NCBI RefSeq assembly: GCF_035634895.1
Contig: NZ_DASQCC010000230.1
Span: 24,980 to 88,979 of the forward strand
Origin: Actinophytocola sp035634895
GTDB lineage: Bacteria; Actinomycetota; Actinomycetes; Mycobacteriales; Pseudonocardiaceae
DNA length: 64,000 bases
Direction: 5' to 3'
The translations under genes and the position numbers were made by a program. The notes beneath the pieces are model-generated. The model was given only the letters and a program-made list of their open reading frames with translations, was not told the origin of the DNA and did not search any database. This document shows positions 1-8,774 of the stretch, in pieces (the stretch's first letter is position 1; each line of letters starts with the position of its first letter).

Positions 1-2
1 AC

Positions 3-479
3 CCGTGGCGGTTCTCCTTCGACACGGACGGCTCGCTGTGGCTGGCCGACGTCGGCCAGGGCGCGTTCGAGGAGGTCAACCACGTCGGCAACAGCCGCGG
101 CGGGGTCAACTTCGGCTGGTCCTGCATGGAGGGCCCCGCGGTGTTCAAGGCCGAGCGCTGCGACGAAGGCGCCCACTACACCGCGCCGGTGTTCCACTAC
201 CAGACCGGCGTCGAGGGCTGCGCCGTGATCGGCGGCCACGTCTACCGCGGGAAGCGGTACGCCCGGCTCGCCTACGGCACCTACGTGGCCACCGACTACT
301 GCTCGGGCACCGCGTGGGCCGTCCGCGAGGGCCGCCACGGCGAGCACGAAACCGGCTCGATCGGCCAGTTCCCACCGCAGGTCACGTCGTTCGTGGCCGA
401 CCGGTCCGGCGAGCTGTACGCGGTCACCGACCGCACCGGCCAGCTGTTCCGCGTCGGCTTCGACCGCGTCGCGGCGTAA
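3..479 (+). CDS. PQQ-dependent sugar dehydrogenase (GSDH type), C-terminal part
   Basis: This is the 3' end of a gene that begins before the window; 158 residues are visible. The fragment opens with a block resembling SLWLADVGQGAFEEVN, which matches the blade signature of soluble glucose/sorbosone dehydrogenases (six-bladed propellers that bind PQQ and Ca). It continues through NFGWSCMEG and GGHVYRGKRY, also typical of this family, and ends LFRVGFDRVAA before TAA. Family members oxidise sugars, usually outside the cytoplasm. The N-terminus is absent, so a signal peptide cannot be judged and the substrate is not predictable. It is followed by the regulated phosphoketolase operon on the same strand and is probably a separate transcription unit. 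Confidence 0.8.
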   Translation, partial: PWRFSFDTDGSLWLADVGQGAFEEVNHVGNSRGGVNFGWSCMEGPAVFKAERCDEGAHYTAPVFHYQTGVEGCAVIGGHVYRGKRYARLAYGTYVATDYCSGTAWAVREGRHGEHETGSIGQFPPQVTSFVADRSGELYAVTDRTGQLFRVGFDRVAA

Positions 480-506
480 CCGACCCGTGCGTGGGCACCC
501 CGGAGA

Positions 507-543
507 GGGACCAAGGCTGACGAGACCAAGGACCTTGGACTCC
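507..543 (+). promoter_or_regulatory. DosR/DevR-like double site upstream of xfp
   Basis: GGGACCAAGG lies at 507-516 and is followed by the perfect palindrome CCAAGGACCTTGG at 526-538. The 10-mer GGGACCAAGG and the 11-mer AAGGACCTTGG (528-538) both recur upstream of cydA (10255-10270), and the 11-mer has the same orientation relative to the gene. The pattern resembles the GGGAC-N4-GTCCC boxes bound by DosR/DevR-type hypoxia regulators of actinobacteria. The sites sit about 140-180 bp before the xfp start. That they are functional is inferred from the sharing with cydA. Confidence 0.55.
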
Positions 544-684
544 AGAGCACGCCCACGCACCCGGCAAGACTGACCCCGAGAAGAAAAGGGGAGGCAGGCT
601 CCCAGCAGACCCGTCCGGTTCCGCCGGCCACCGACGACGGTGGCCGGCGCAGCCGCGAGCAGACCCGAACCAGGGAGAAGACCG

Positions 685-3048
685 GTGACCGAGACCATGA
701 CCGCGCCGCTGGACCAGGACGAGCTGCGGGTGCTGGACGCGTACTGGCGGGCGGCGAACTACCTGTCCGTCGGCCAGATCTACCTGCTGGACAACCCACT
801 GCTGCGGGAGCCGCTGCGGCGTGAGCACATCAAACCGCGGCTGCTCGGCCACTGGGGAACGACGCCCGGCCTGAACTTCCTCTACGCTCACCTGAACCGG
901 GTGATCCGGGCCCGCGACCTGGACATGATGTACGTGATCGGCCCCGGTCACGGCGGCACGGCGATGCTCGCCAACACCTGGCTCGAAGGCAGCTACACCG
1001 ACGCGAACCCGGGTGTGCCCCGCGACGAGAAGGGCATGCGGGAGCTGTTCCGCCAGTTCTCCTTCCCCGGCGGCGTGCCCAGCCACGTCGCACCGGAGAT
1101 CCCCGGCTCGATCCACGAGGGCGGCGAGCTGGGTTACTCCCTCGCCCACGCCTACGGCGCGGCGTTCGACAACCCGGACCTGGTGGTCGCGTGCGTGGTC
1201 GGGGATGGCGAGGCGGAGACCGGGCCGCTCGCGACCAGCTGGCACGCCAACAAGTTCGCCAACCCCGCCAGGGACGGCGTGGTCCTGCCGATCCTGCACC
1301 TCAACGGCTACAAGATCGCCAACCCGACCGTGCTGGCCCGCATCCCCCAGGACGAGCTCGACGCGCTGCTGCGCGGCTACGGCTACACCCCCCACTACGT
1401 CACGGGGTCGGACCCGGAGCATATGCACAACGACATGGCCGCCACGCTCGACACCGTGTTCGACGAGATCGCCGCCATCCGGCGGCGCGCCCGCGCGGGT
1501 GAGGTCGAACGGCCGCGCTGGCCGATGATCGTGCTCCGCTCCCCCAAGGGCTGGACCGGTCCGGCCGAGGTCGACGGGGTTGCGGTGACCGGCACGTGGC
1601 GTGCGCACCAGGTGCCGCTGTCCGGGGTACGGGACGTCCCCGAGCACCTCGCGCTCCTCGAACAGTGGCTGCGTTCCTACCGCCCGGAAGAACTGTTCGA
1701 CGCCCAGGGCCGGCCCGTGCCCGAACTGCTGGACCAGGTGCCGGAGAACGACGCGAGGATGGGTGCCAACCCGCACGCCAACGGCGGCCTGCTGCTGCGC
1801 CCGCTGGAGCTGCCCGACTTCCGCGACTACGCGGCCCCGGTCGACCGGCACGGCGACAGCACGTCCGAACCGACCCGCGTCCTCGGCCGGTTCCTCCGCG
1901 ACGTGGTCCGGGACAACCCCACCAACTTCCGAATCTTCGGCCCGGACGAGACGGCGTCCAACCGGCTCGACGCGGTCTACGAGGTCACCGACAAGCAGTG
2001 GCAGGGCGAGATCCTGCCGGTCGACGAGCACCTCGGACCCGAGGGCCGGGTGGTCGAGGTGCTCTCGGAGCACCTGTGCCAGGGCTGGCTGGAGGGCTAC
2101 CTGCTCACCGGCCGCCACGGCCTGTTCTCCTGCTACGAGGCGTTCATCCACATCATCGACTCGATGTTCAACCAGCACGCCAAATGGCTCAAGACCAGCA
2201 AGCGGCTGCCGTGGCGGCTACCGGTGGCGTCGCTGAACTACCTGCTGACCTCGCACGTGTGGCGGCAGGACCACAACGGCTTCTCCCACCAGGACCCCGG
2301 CTTCATCGACCATGTCATGAACAAGAAGGCCGAGGTCACCCGGGTCTACCTGCCGCCGGACACCAACACCCTGCTCTCGGTCGCCGACCACTGCCTGCGC
2401 AGCCGCGACTACGTCAACGTCGTCGTCGCCGGCAAGAACGACACCCCCGACTGGCTGCCCATGGACGAAGCCGTCCTGCACGCCACACGCGGCGCCGGCA
2501 TCTGGGACTGGGCCGGCAACGAGGACGGCACCGAACCGGACGTCGTGCTCGCCTGCGCCGGGGACGCACCCACGCTGGAGGTCATGGCCGCCACGGCGAT
2601 CCTGCGCGAGCAGCTGCCCGAGCTGAAGGTGCGGGTGGTCAACGTGGTCGACCTGATGCGCCTGCAGCCGGACACCGAACACCCGCACGGCATGCCGGAC
2701 GCGGAGTTCGACGCCCTGTTCACCACGGACAAGCCGGTGCTCTTCGCCTACCACGGCTACCCGTGGCTGATCCACCGCCTCACCTACCGCCGGGCCAACC
2801 ACCACAACATCCATGTGCGCGGCTACAAGGAGGAAGGCACCACGACCACCCCGTTCGACATGCTGGTCATCAACGACATGGACCGGTACCGGCTCGTCAT
2901 CGACGTGCTCGACCGCGTCCCCGGCCTCGGCACGCGCACCGCGCTGCTGCGCCAGCGGATGCAGGACACCCGGGCCCGCCACCACACCTGGACCCGCACC
3001 CACGGCGAGGACCTGCCCGAGGTCCGCGACTGGAGCTGGCCGTTCTGA
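685..3048 (+). CDS. xfp: Xylulose-5-phosphate/fructose-6-phosphate phosphoketolase
   Basis: A 787-residue cytosolic ThDP enzyme that cleaves xylulose-5-P and/or fructose-6-P with phosphate to give acetyl phosphate plus glyceraldehyde-3-P or erythrose-4-P. Full family length (about 790-800) with the expected blocks: IGPGHGG, GSIHEGGELGYSL, VGDGEAETGPL (ThDP-binding GDG), WHANKFANPARDG and LHLNGYKIANPT. The C-terminal part contains NVVVAGKND and the SYxRANHHNIHVRGYKE-type end. The GTG at 685 is chosen because GGGAGAAG lies 4-5 bases before it; an ATG at 697 is possible. The stop overlaps the acetate kinase start by one base, so acetyl phosphate is made and consumed by one operon, giving ATP and acetate. 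DosR-like sites upstream suggest induction at low oxygen. Confidence 0.95.
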   Translation: MTETMTAPLDQDELRVLDAYWRAANYLSVGQIYLLDNPLLREPLRREHIKPRLLGHWGTTPGLNFLYAHLNRVIRARDLDMMYVIGPGHGGTAMLANTWLEGSYTDANPGVPRDEKGMRELFRQFSFPGGVPSHVAPEIPGSIHEGGELGYSLAHAYGAAFDNPDLVVACVVGDGEAETGPLATSWHANKFANPARDGVVLPILHLNGYKIANPTVLARIPQDELDALLRGYGYTPHYVTGSDPEHMHNDMAATLDTVFDEIAAIRRRARAGEVERPRWPMIVLRSPKGWTGPAEVDGVAVTGTWRAHQVPLSGVRDVPEHLALLEQWLRSYRPEELFDAQGRPVPELLDQVPENDARMGANPHANGGLLLRPLELPDFRDYAAPVDRHGDSTSEPTRVLGRFLRDVVRDNPTNFRIFGPDETASNRLDAVYEVTDKQWQGEILPVDEHLGPEGRVVEVLSEHLCQGWLEGYLLTGRHGLFSCYEAFIHIIDSMFNQHAKWLKTSKRLPWRLPVASLNYLLTSHVWRQDHNGFSHQDPGFIDHVMNKKAEVTRVYLPPDTNTLLSVADHCLRSRDYVNVVVAGKNDTPDWLPMDEAVLHATRGAGIWDWAGNEDGTEPDVVLACAGDAPTLEVMAATAILREQLPELKVRVVNVVDLMRLQPDTEHPHGMPDAEFDALFTTDKPVLFAYHGYPWLIHRLTYRRANHHNIHVRGYKEEGTTTTPFDMLVINDMDRYRLVIDVLDRVPGLGTRTALLRQRMQDTRARHHTWTRTHGEDLPEVRDWSWPF

Positions 3049-4103
3049 TGCGTGTCCTCGTCGTCAACGCCGGCTCGTCCAGCCTCAAGTTGGCGTTGCT
3101 CAATGAGACCGACGAGGTCGTCGACGCGATCACCCTCGACCGGTGGTCCGGCGACGACGAGACCGACGACATCGGGACGTTCGTCGACCGGCTCCCCGGG
3201 GTGGACGCGGTCGGCCACCGGATCGTCCACGGCGGCGCCCGCTTCACCGGCCCGGTCCGGATCGACGACGAGGTACGGGACGCGATCGCCGGCCTGGCGG
3301 AGCTGGCGCCCCTGCACCAACCACGCGGGGTCGCCGGTGTCGACGCCGTGCGCGCCGTCGCACCGGGCCTGCCGGCGGTGGCGTGTTTCGACACCGCCTT
3401 CCACCACGACCTGCCGGCCGCCGCGGCGACCTACGCCCTGCCGCGGGACTGGAACCAGCAGTGGGACCTGCGCAGGTACGGCTTCCACGGCCTGTCCCAC
3501 GCCCACGTCGCGCGGCGGGTGGCCGAGCTGGTCGGGCCGGGGCGGCGGATCGTCAGCTGCCACCTCGGCTCGGGCGCCTCGCTCGCCGCCGTCGAGGGCA
3601 TGCGGTCGGTCGACACCACCATGGGGTTCACGCCACTCGCCGGCCTGGTGATGGCCACCCGGTCCGGAGACGTCGACCCCGGGCTGGTCCTGTGGCTGCT
3701 GCACCACGGCGGAGTCGACGCCGGCGAGCTGTCCGACGTGCTGGAGCACCGCAGCGGCCTCGCCGGCCTCACCGGCGGGAGCGGCGACCTGCGGGACATC
3801 GAGGCCGGCGACCTCGCGCTCGCCGTGTACCTGCACCGGCTGCGGCGCGAGATCGCCGCCATGGCCGCCGCCATGAACGGCCTCGACGTGCTCGTCTTCA
3901 CCGGTGGCGTCGGCGAGCACCAACCCGCGGTGCGCGCGGCGGCCACGGACGGACTCGCGTTCCTCGGCGTCCAGGTGTCCGCGCGGGCCAACAACGCCGG
4001 CGAGACCGAGATCTCCGCCGACGGCGCCGCCGTCCGCACGTTGGTCATACCGGCCCGCGAGGACGTCGAGATCGCCCGGCAGGTCCGGTCGGTCCTCTCC
4101 TGA
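3048..4103 (+). CDS. ackA: Acetate kinase
   Basis: 351 residues, an ASKHA-fold kinase that converts acetyl phosphate plus ADP to acetate plus ATP. Landmarks: VVNAGSSSLKLALL at the N-terminus, GHRIVHGGARF, CFDTAFH, RYGFHGLSHAHVARR, CHLGSGASLAA, DTTMGFTPLAGLVMATRSGDVDP and FTGGVGEHQPAVR. It is shorter than the roughly 400 residues of E. coli AckA but all active-site blocks are present. The ATG shares its A with the xfp stop codon, so translation is coupled. The pairing with phosphoketolase and no phosphotransacetylase indicates energy gain from the phosphoketolase branch and not from pyruvate. Confidence 0.95.
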   Translation: MRVLVVNAGSSSLKLALLNETDEVVDAITLDRWSGDDETDDIGTFVDRLPGVDAVGHRIVHGGARFTGPVRIDDEVRDAIAGLAELAPLHQPRGVAGVDAVRAVAPGLPAVACFDTAFHHDLPAAAATYALPRDWNQQWDLRRYGFHGLSHAHVARRVAELVGPGRRIVSCHLGSGASLAAVEGMRSVDTTMGFTPLAGLVMATRSGDVDPGLVLWLLHHGGVDAGELSDVLEHRSGLAGLTGGSGDLRDIEAGDLALAVYLHRLRREIAAMAAAMNGLDVLVFTGGVGEHQPAVRAAATDGLAFLGVQVSARANNAGETEISADGAAVRTLVIPAREDVEIARQVRSVLS

Positions 4104-4137
4104 CCCGCGGTCTTCCTGTCCTGAGCCCGAGTGCACG

Positions 4138-4184
4138 ATCCACCGCATCCCGCGGCTGGTGGCCTGCGCCGGGATGCGGTGGGT
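4138..4184. terminator. Bidirectional hairpin terminator between ackA and cydDC
   Basis: CCACCGCATCCCG (4140-4152) and CGGGATGCGGTGG (4170-4182) form a perfect 13-bp stem with a 17-nt loop. The gap lies between convergent genes, so it can serve both strands. There is no strong T-run, as is usual in high-GC actinobacteria. Confidence 0.75.
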
Positions 4185-4273
4185 TGCTCGGTGGATCCAG
4201 GTCCGCTGGCAAGGCAACGGTTCGCCCTGGCAACGCCGCCGGCCCGCCGAACCAGAATCCCGGCGCGGGATGT

Positions 4274-7200
4274 CTAGCGCGGTTCGGGTGCGACCGCCAC
4301 GACCCGCGCGCCGTCGTTGCGCGGCGCCCGGTCAACCCGGGGCATCGTGTAGGCCGGCAGGCCGGGGAACTCGTCGGGGCGGTGGGTGACGATCAACGCG
4401 GTCCGGCCGGCGGCCACCTCGCGGAGGTCCGCGGCGAGGGCGGTCGCCGTGGCGTGGTCGAGGTGGGCGGTCGGCTCGTCCAGCAGGAGCAGGGGGCGGT
4501 CGGCGAGCAGGGCGCGGGCGACGCCGAGGCGCTGCCGTTCACCACCCGAGACGTCGGTGCCGTGTGCGCCGAGCGCGGTGTCCAGGCCGTCGGGCAGAGC
4601 CGCCAGCCAGGAGCCCAGGTTGGCGGTGCGCAGTGCCTCGGTCAGGTCCTCGTCGGTCGCGGACGGCCGGGCCAGCGACAGGTTCTGGCGCAGTGAGCTG
4701 TCGAAGAGGTGGGTTTCCGGGCCGCACCAGGCGATCCGGGCGTGGACGTCGTCGGCGGTGACGGTGCGGGTGTCCGTGCCGTCGATCGTGATGCGGCCGG
4801 CGGACGGGTCCAGGTCACGCATGACGGCGGCCAGCAGCGTGCTCTTGCCGGCGCCGGACGGGCCGGTGAGCAGTGCCGCCCGACGCTCGCCGAGGTGCAC
4901 GTGTGCGCCGGTCACCGCGTCGTGGTCCGCGGCCGGCCAGCGGACCGACACGCCGGTGGCGGTCAGGCTGGTCGCGGCCGGCAGCGTCGCCGGCACGGCT
5001 GGTTCGGTGGTCGGGGTCGGCATCGTGTCCAGCTCGGACAGCCGGCGTGCGCTGTGGGTCGCGCCGAGGAGCCGGGTCGCGGCCTCCGGGAGGCCGGCGA
5101 CCAGCTCGGCCGCCGCCAGCGGGGTCAGTGCCAGCACGGCCAGCTCGGGCCCCCGCAGGACGCCGGACCGCAGCGCCGCGACGCCCAGGACGAGGCACGC
5201 AACGGTCGTGAGGCCCAGCGACAGCGTGCTGATCGCGAAGCCGGCGCCGCGGGCCAGCGCGCCGCGGCGGCGTGCGCCGGTCAGCTCGTCGTCCGCCGCG
5301 CGCAGGAGCGCGTGCCGTGGGTTGGCCGCGCCGAACGCCAGCAGGTCCGGCGCGGCGGTGAGCAGCTCGACCGTGCCGGCCGTGACACCCGCCCGCAGGG
5401 CCGTCGTCCGCCGCTCGGACCTGCGTGCCGCGGTGAGCGACACCAGTGGCGCCAGCACGCCGGCCAGCGCCAGCCCGGTCGCGACGGCCAGCCCGGCGGA
5501 CGGCAGCAGGAATCCGATGCCCACGGCGGTCCCGGCGGCGACGAGGATCGCCGACACGGCGGGGACGACGCCGCGGACGAGGACGTCCTGCTGGTTGTCC
5601 ACATCGGACACCAGGCGGTCGAGGAGGTCGCCGCGGCGGTGGCGGGCGGTGACCGCCGGGCCGAGGCGGACCAGCGTGGTCCACACCCGCACCCGCAGGT
5701 CGGCGAGTGCGCGCAGCGCGACGTCGTGCGAGAGCAGCCGTTCGGCGTACCGGAGCACGCCCTTCGCGAGGCCGAACGCGCGGACGGCGACGATCGCGAC
5801 CATCAGCGTCAGCACCGGCGGGTGCAGTGCGGCGGCCGAGATGAGCCACGCCGACGTCGCGGTGAGCGCGACGCCGCTGCCGAGTGCCGCGGCACCCGCC
5901 AGGCACGCCAGCGCCAGCCGGGTCCGATGTGGACGTACGGCCGTGCGCAACCACCGCCACACGCCGCCGGGCACGCGGATGGTCGTGCGGTCGGTCGCGC
6001 CGCCGGGCACGCGGTCGGGCACGCGGTCGGTCGCCGTGTCCTCGGCGACGGGGGCGGCGGCCGGCACCGGCCGGGTGGTCCGGGCGGAGACCACCCGGCC
6101 GGCCGGTGCGGCCGGTGCCGGCATCGGGGCGGCGGCCAGCCGCACGACTCGGTCACACAGGTCCAGCAGCCGGTCCCGGTGTGTCACGAGGACCACGGTG
6201 CGGCCGGTGAGCAGGGCCGGCAGCCGGTCGAGGATCGCCCGCTCGGTCTCGGCGTCGACGCCCTCGGTGGGTTCGTCGAGGACCAGCAGCGGGCGGTCGA
6301 GCAGGACCGCGCGGGCCAGCGCGACCCGGCGGCGCTGCCCCGTCGACAGGCCGGCACCCAGCTCACCGACCGAGGTGGACAGCGGCACGTCCAGCGCCAC
6401 CGCCTCCGCGGCGGCGGCGACCTCCCCGTCGGACGCCGTCGGCGCGCCGAGGCGGATGTTGTCGGCGACCGTGCCGGTCACGAGCCTCGGCCGTTGCGGC
6501 ACCCAGGCGACGCGGGCCTGCCAGGCGTCCCGGTCGAGGTCGGCGAGGTCGACGCCGTCCACGTACACGTGCCCGCCGTCCGGCGGGTACCAGCCGAGCA
6601 GCAGGTCGAGCAGCGTCGACTTGCCGGCGCCGCTCGGCCCGGTCACCCCGACGACCTCGCCGGGCGCCACGGTCATGGAGAACCTGTCGAGCACGGGGCC
6701 GGACCGGCCGGCCACGGTGACCTCGCGCACCCGCAGTGGCACGCGGGACGGGTCGGGTGCGGGAGTCCGGGTGCCGGTGGCCTTGCCGGGCTCGGCCAGC
6801 AGCGCCACGATCTCCTCGGCGGCGGCCACGCCCTCCGCGCTGTCGTGAAAGCGGGCGCCGACCGCGCGCAGCGGCAGGTACACCTCGGGTGCGAGGACCA
6901 GCACGACGAGCGCGGTGTGCAGGTCGAGGTCGCCGGCGACGAGCCGCAGCCCGACGGACACCGCGACCACCGCCACGGACAGGGTGGCGAGCACTTCGAG
7001 CACGAGCGCGGACAGGAACGCGACCCGCAGGGTGCGCATGGACTGCCGCCGGTAGGTGCGGGTGATCTCGGCGAGGGTGCGGCGCTGCGCCTTGGCCCGG
7101 CCGAACGCGGTGAGCACCGCCAGGCCGGCGACGAGGTCGACGAAGTGGTTGCCCAGCACGGAAAGCGTCCGCCACTGCCGCCGCACGCCGCGCTCGGTGT

Positions 7201-7741
7201 AGCGGCCGATGAGGATCATGAACAGGGGGATCAGCGGGATGGTGAGCCCGACGGCGAGCGCGGCGACCCAGTCGGCGAGCAGGATCCGGAGCGCGATCAC
7301 CGCCGGCACGATGGCCGCGATCAGCAGCTGCGGCAGGTAGCGGGCGAAGTAGCCTTCGAGCCGGTCGACACCGCGGGTGGCGAGGGTGGCCAGCTCGGCC
7401 GGGGAGCGGTCGGCCCGGCGGCCGTGGCCGAGCGCGAGCGCCTTGTCGACCACGGCCGCGCGGAGCTGGCCGAGCACGGTGGCGGACGCGCGGTGTGCGG
7501 CGGACTCGGCGAGCCACGCCACCGCGGCGCGGGCCAGCACGACGGCGGCGACCAGTCCGAGGGGGACGGTCAGCGCGGTGGCGCCCGCGCCGCCGAGGAA
7601 CGCGTCGGTGATGACTCCCGCGAGCAGGTCCGCCTGTGCCACCACGAGTCCCGCGGTCACCAGGCCGAGCAGCGCGCACCCGAGGACGAACGGGCGGGCC
7701 GCGGCCGCGTGCCGGAGCAGCCGGGGGTCGAGCGGCCTCAC
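4274..7741 (-). CDS. cydDC: CydDC fusion: heterodimeric thiol/heme ABC exporter in one chain
   Basis: 1155 residues combining CydD and CydC, an inner-membrane ABC exporter needed for cytochrome bd assembly (export of glutathione/cysteine-type thiols; heme-linked). The first half has an ABC transmembrane region (about 1-320), Walker A GPSGAGKST near 368-376, signature LSTGQRRRVALARA and Walker B LLVLDEPT. A low-complexity Pro/Ala/Val/Arg linker near 550-610 joins a second TM region and a second ABC domain with GPSGAGKST, VSGGERQRLGVARA and LLLLDEPT. The GTG at 7741 overlaps the cydB stop (GTGA); longer in-frame starts lie inside cydB. Single-chain CydDC proteins are known in actinobacteria. 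The linker DNA carries short imperfect repeats (GGGCACGCGGTCGG type near 6000-6030), consistent with a gene fusion joint. Confidence 0.93.
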   Translation of the reverse strand: MRPLDPRLLRHAAAARPFVLGCALLGLVTAGLVVAQADLLAGVITDAFLGGAGATALTVPLGLVAAVVLARAAVAWLAESAAHRASATVLGQLRAAVVDKALALGHGRRADRSPAELATLATRGVDRLEGYFARYLPQLLIAAIVPAVIALRILLADWVAALAVGLTIPLIPLFMILIGRYTERGVRRQWRTLSVLGNHFVDLVAGLAVLTAFGRAKAQRRTLAEITRTYRRQSMRTLRVAFLSALVLEVLATLSVAVVAVSVGLRLVAGDLDLHTALVVLVLAPEVYLPLRAVGARFHDSAEGVAAAEEIVALLAEPGKATGTRTPAPDPSRVPLRVREVTVAGRSGPVLDRFSMTVAPGEVVGVTGPSGAGKSTLLDLLLGWYPPDGGHVYVDGVDLADLDRDAWQARVAWVPQRPRLVTGTVADNIRLGAPTASDGEVAAAAEAVALDVPLSTSVGELGAGLSTGQRRRVALARAVLLDRPLLVLDEPTEGVDAETERAILDRLPALLTGRTVVLVTHRDRLLDLCDRVVRLAAAPMPAPAAPAGRVVSARTTRPVPAAAPVAEDTATDRVPDRVPGGATDRTTIRVPGGVWRWLRTAVRPHRTRLALACLAGAAALGSGVALTATSAWLISAAALHPPVLTLMVAIVAVRAFGLAKGVLRYAERLLSHDVALRALADLRVRVWTTLVRLGPAVTARHRRGDLLDRLVSDVDNQQDVLVRGVVPAVSAILVAAGTAVGIGFLLPSAGLAVATGLALAGVLAPLVSLTAARRSERRTTALRAGVTAGTVELLTAAPDLLAFGAANPRHALLRAADDELTGARRRGALARGAGFAISTLSLGLTTVACLVLGVAALRSGVLRGPELAVLALTPLAAAELVAGLPEAATRLLGATHSARRLSELDTMPTPTTEPAVPATLPAATSLTATGVSVRWPAADHDAVTGAHVHLGERRAALLTGPSGAGKSTLLAAVMRDLDPSAGRITIDGTDTRTVTADDVHARIAWCGPETHLFDSSLRQNLSLARPSATDEDLTEALRTANLGSWLAALPDGLDTALGAHGTDVSGGERQRLGVARALLADRPLLLLDEPTAHLDHATATALAADLREVAAGRTALIVTHRPDEFPGLPAYTMPRVDRAPRNDGARVVAVAPEPR

Positions 7742-8760
7742 GACCGGCCCGCCGGCAGCCCTTGTGCCGCCGGGATGTGCGCCCGGCTCACGCGCTTGCG
7801 GAACACCCAGTAGGTCCATGCCTGGTAGGCCAGCACGACCGGGGTGAAGATCACCGCGACCCAGGTCATGATCTCCAGGGTGTACGGCGTCGAGGACGCG
7901 TTGGTCGTGGTCAGGCTGTTCGCGGCGTCGTTGCTGGCGGGCAGCACGTCCGGGTACAGCGACCCGAACAGCACGATCACCGTGGCCACGATCGTCAGCA
8001 CGGTGCCGGCGAACGCCCAGCCCTCACGGCCGAGCCGGGCGGCGGCGACCGCGGCGACCAGGGCGATGGCGGCGACCGCGACCGGTGCCCAGGTCCAGCC
8101 GGCGCCGTGGGCGAGCTGGGTCCACACCAGGAAGGTCGCGCCCAGCACGATCGCCGCGCCGCCGAGTGGCATGGCGAGTGCCTTGGCGCGCGCGCGGACC
8201 TCGCCCTCGGTCTTCAGCGCGACGAACACCGCGCCGTGGAAGGCGAACACCGACAGGGTCGTCAGGCCGCCGAGCAGCGCGTACGGGTTGAGCAGGGTGA
8301 GGAAGGTGCCGGTGTAGTTGTGGTCGGCGTCGAGCGGCACGCCCTGGACGATGTTGGCGAACGCGACGCCCCACAGGAGTGCGGGCACCGCGGAGCCGGT
8401 CATGATCGCGATGTCCCAGCCGCGCCGCCAGCGGTCGCTGTCGATCTTGCCGCGGAACTCGAACGCGACGCCGCGCACGATGAGCGCGACGAGGATCACC
8501 AGCAGTGCCAGGTAGAAGCCGGAGAACAGGCTGGCGTACCAGAGCGGGAACGCGGCGAACGTCGCGCCGCCGGCGACGAGCAGCCACACCTCGTTGCCGT
8601 CCCAGACCGGGCCGATGGTGTTGATCATGACGCGGCGGTCGGTGTTGTCGCGGGACAGGACGCGCAGCAGCATGCCGACGCCGAAGTCGAAGCCCTCCAG
8701 CACGAGGTAACCCGTCCAGAGCACGGCGATCAGCAGGAACCAGATGTCGGTGAGTGCCAT
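7738..8760 (-). CDS. cydB: Cytochrome bd ubiquinol/menaquinol oxidase subunit II
   Basis: 340 residues, polytopic membrane protein, partner of CydA in the bd-type quinol oxidase. The start MALTDIWFLLIAVLWTGYL and the block LEGFDFGVGMLLR are typical of CydB. They are followed by GPVWDGNEVWLLVAGGA and FPLWYASLFSGFYLAL, both conserved. The ATG at 8760 has a good AGGAG upstream; a much longer open frame beyond it is cydA antisense frame and is ignored. It lies 14 bp after the cydA stop and its own stop overlaps the cydDC start, so cydA-cydB-cydDC form one operon for a high-affinity oxidase plus its assembly factor. Confidence 0.96.
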   Translation of the reverse strand: MALTDIWFLLIAVLWTGYLVLEGFDFGVGMLLRVLSRDNTDRRVMINTIGPVWDGNEVWLLVAGGATFAAFPLWYASLFSGFYLALLVILVALIVRGVAFEFRGKIDSDRWRRGWDIAIMTGSAVPALLWGVAFANIVQGVPLDADHNYTGTFLTLLNPYALLGGLTTLSVFAFHGAVFVALKTEGEVRARAKALAMPLGGAAIVLGATFLVWTQLAHGAGWTWAPVAVAAIALVAAVAAARLGREGWAFAGTVLTIVATVIVLFGSLYPDVLPASNDAANSLTTTNASSTPYTLEIMTWVAVIFTPVVLAYQAWTYWVFRKRVSRAHIPAAQGLPAGRS

Positions 8761-8774
8761 CGAGATCTCCTGGG

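Noticed and set aside
4386..7813. Very long plus-strand open frames opposite cydDC
   Set aside because: They are antisense shadows of the minus-strand gene, with Arg/Ala/Gly-rich translations and no domain signature; common in high-GC DNA.
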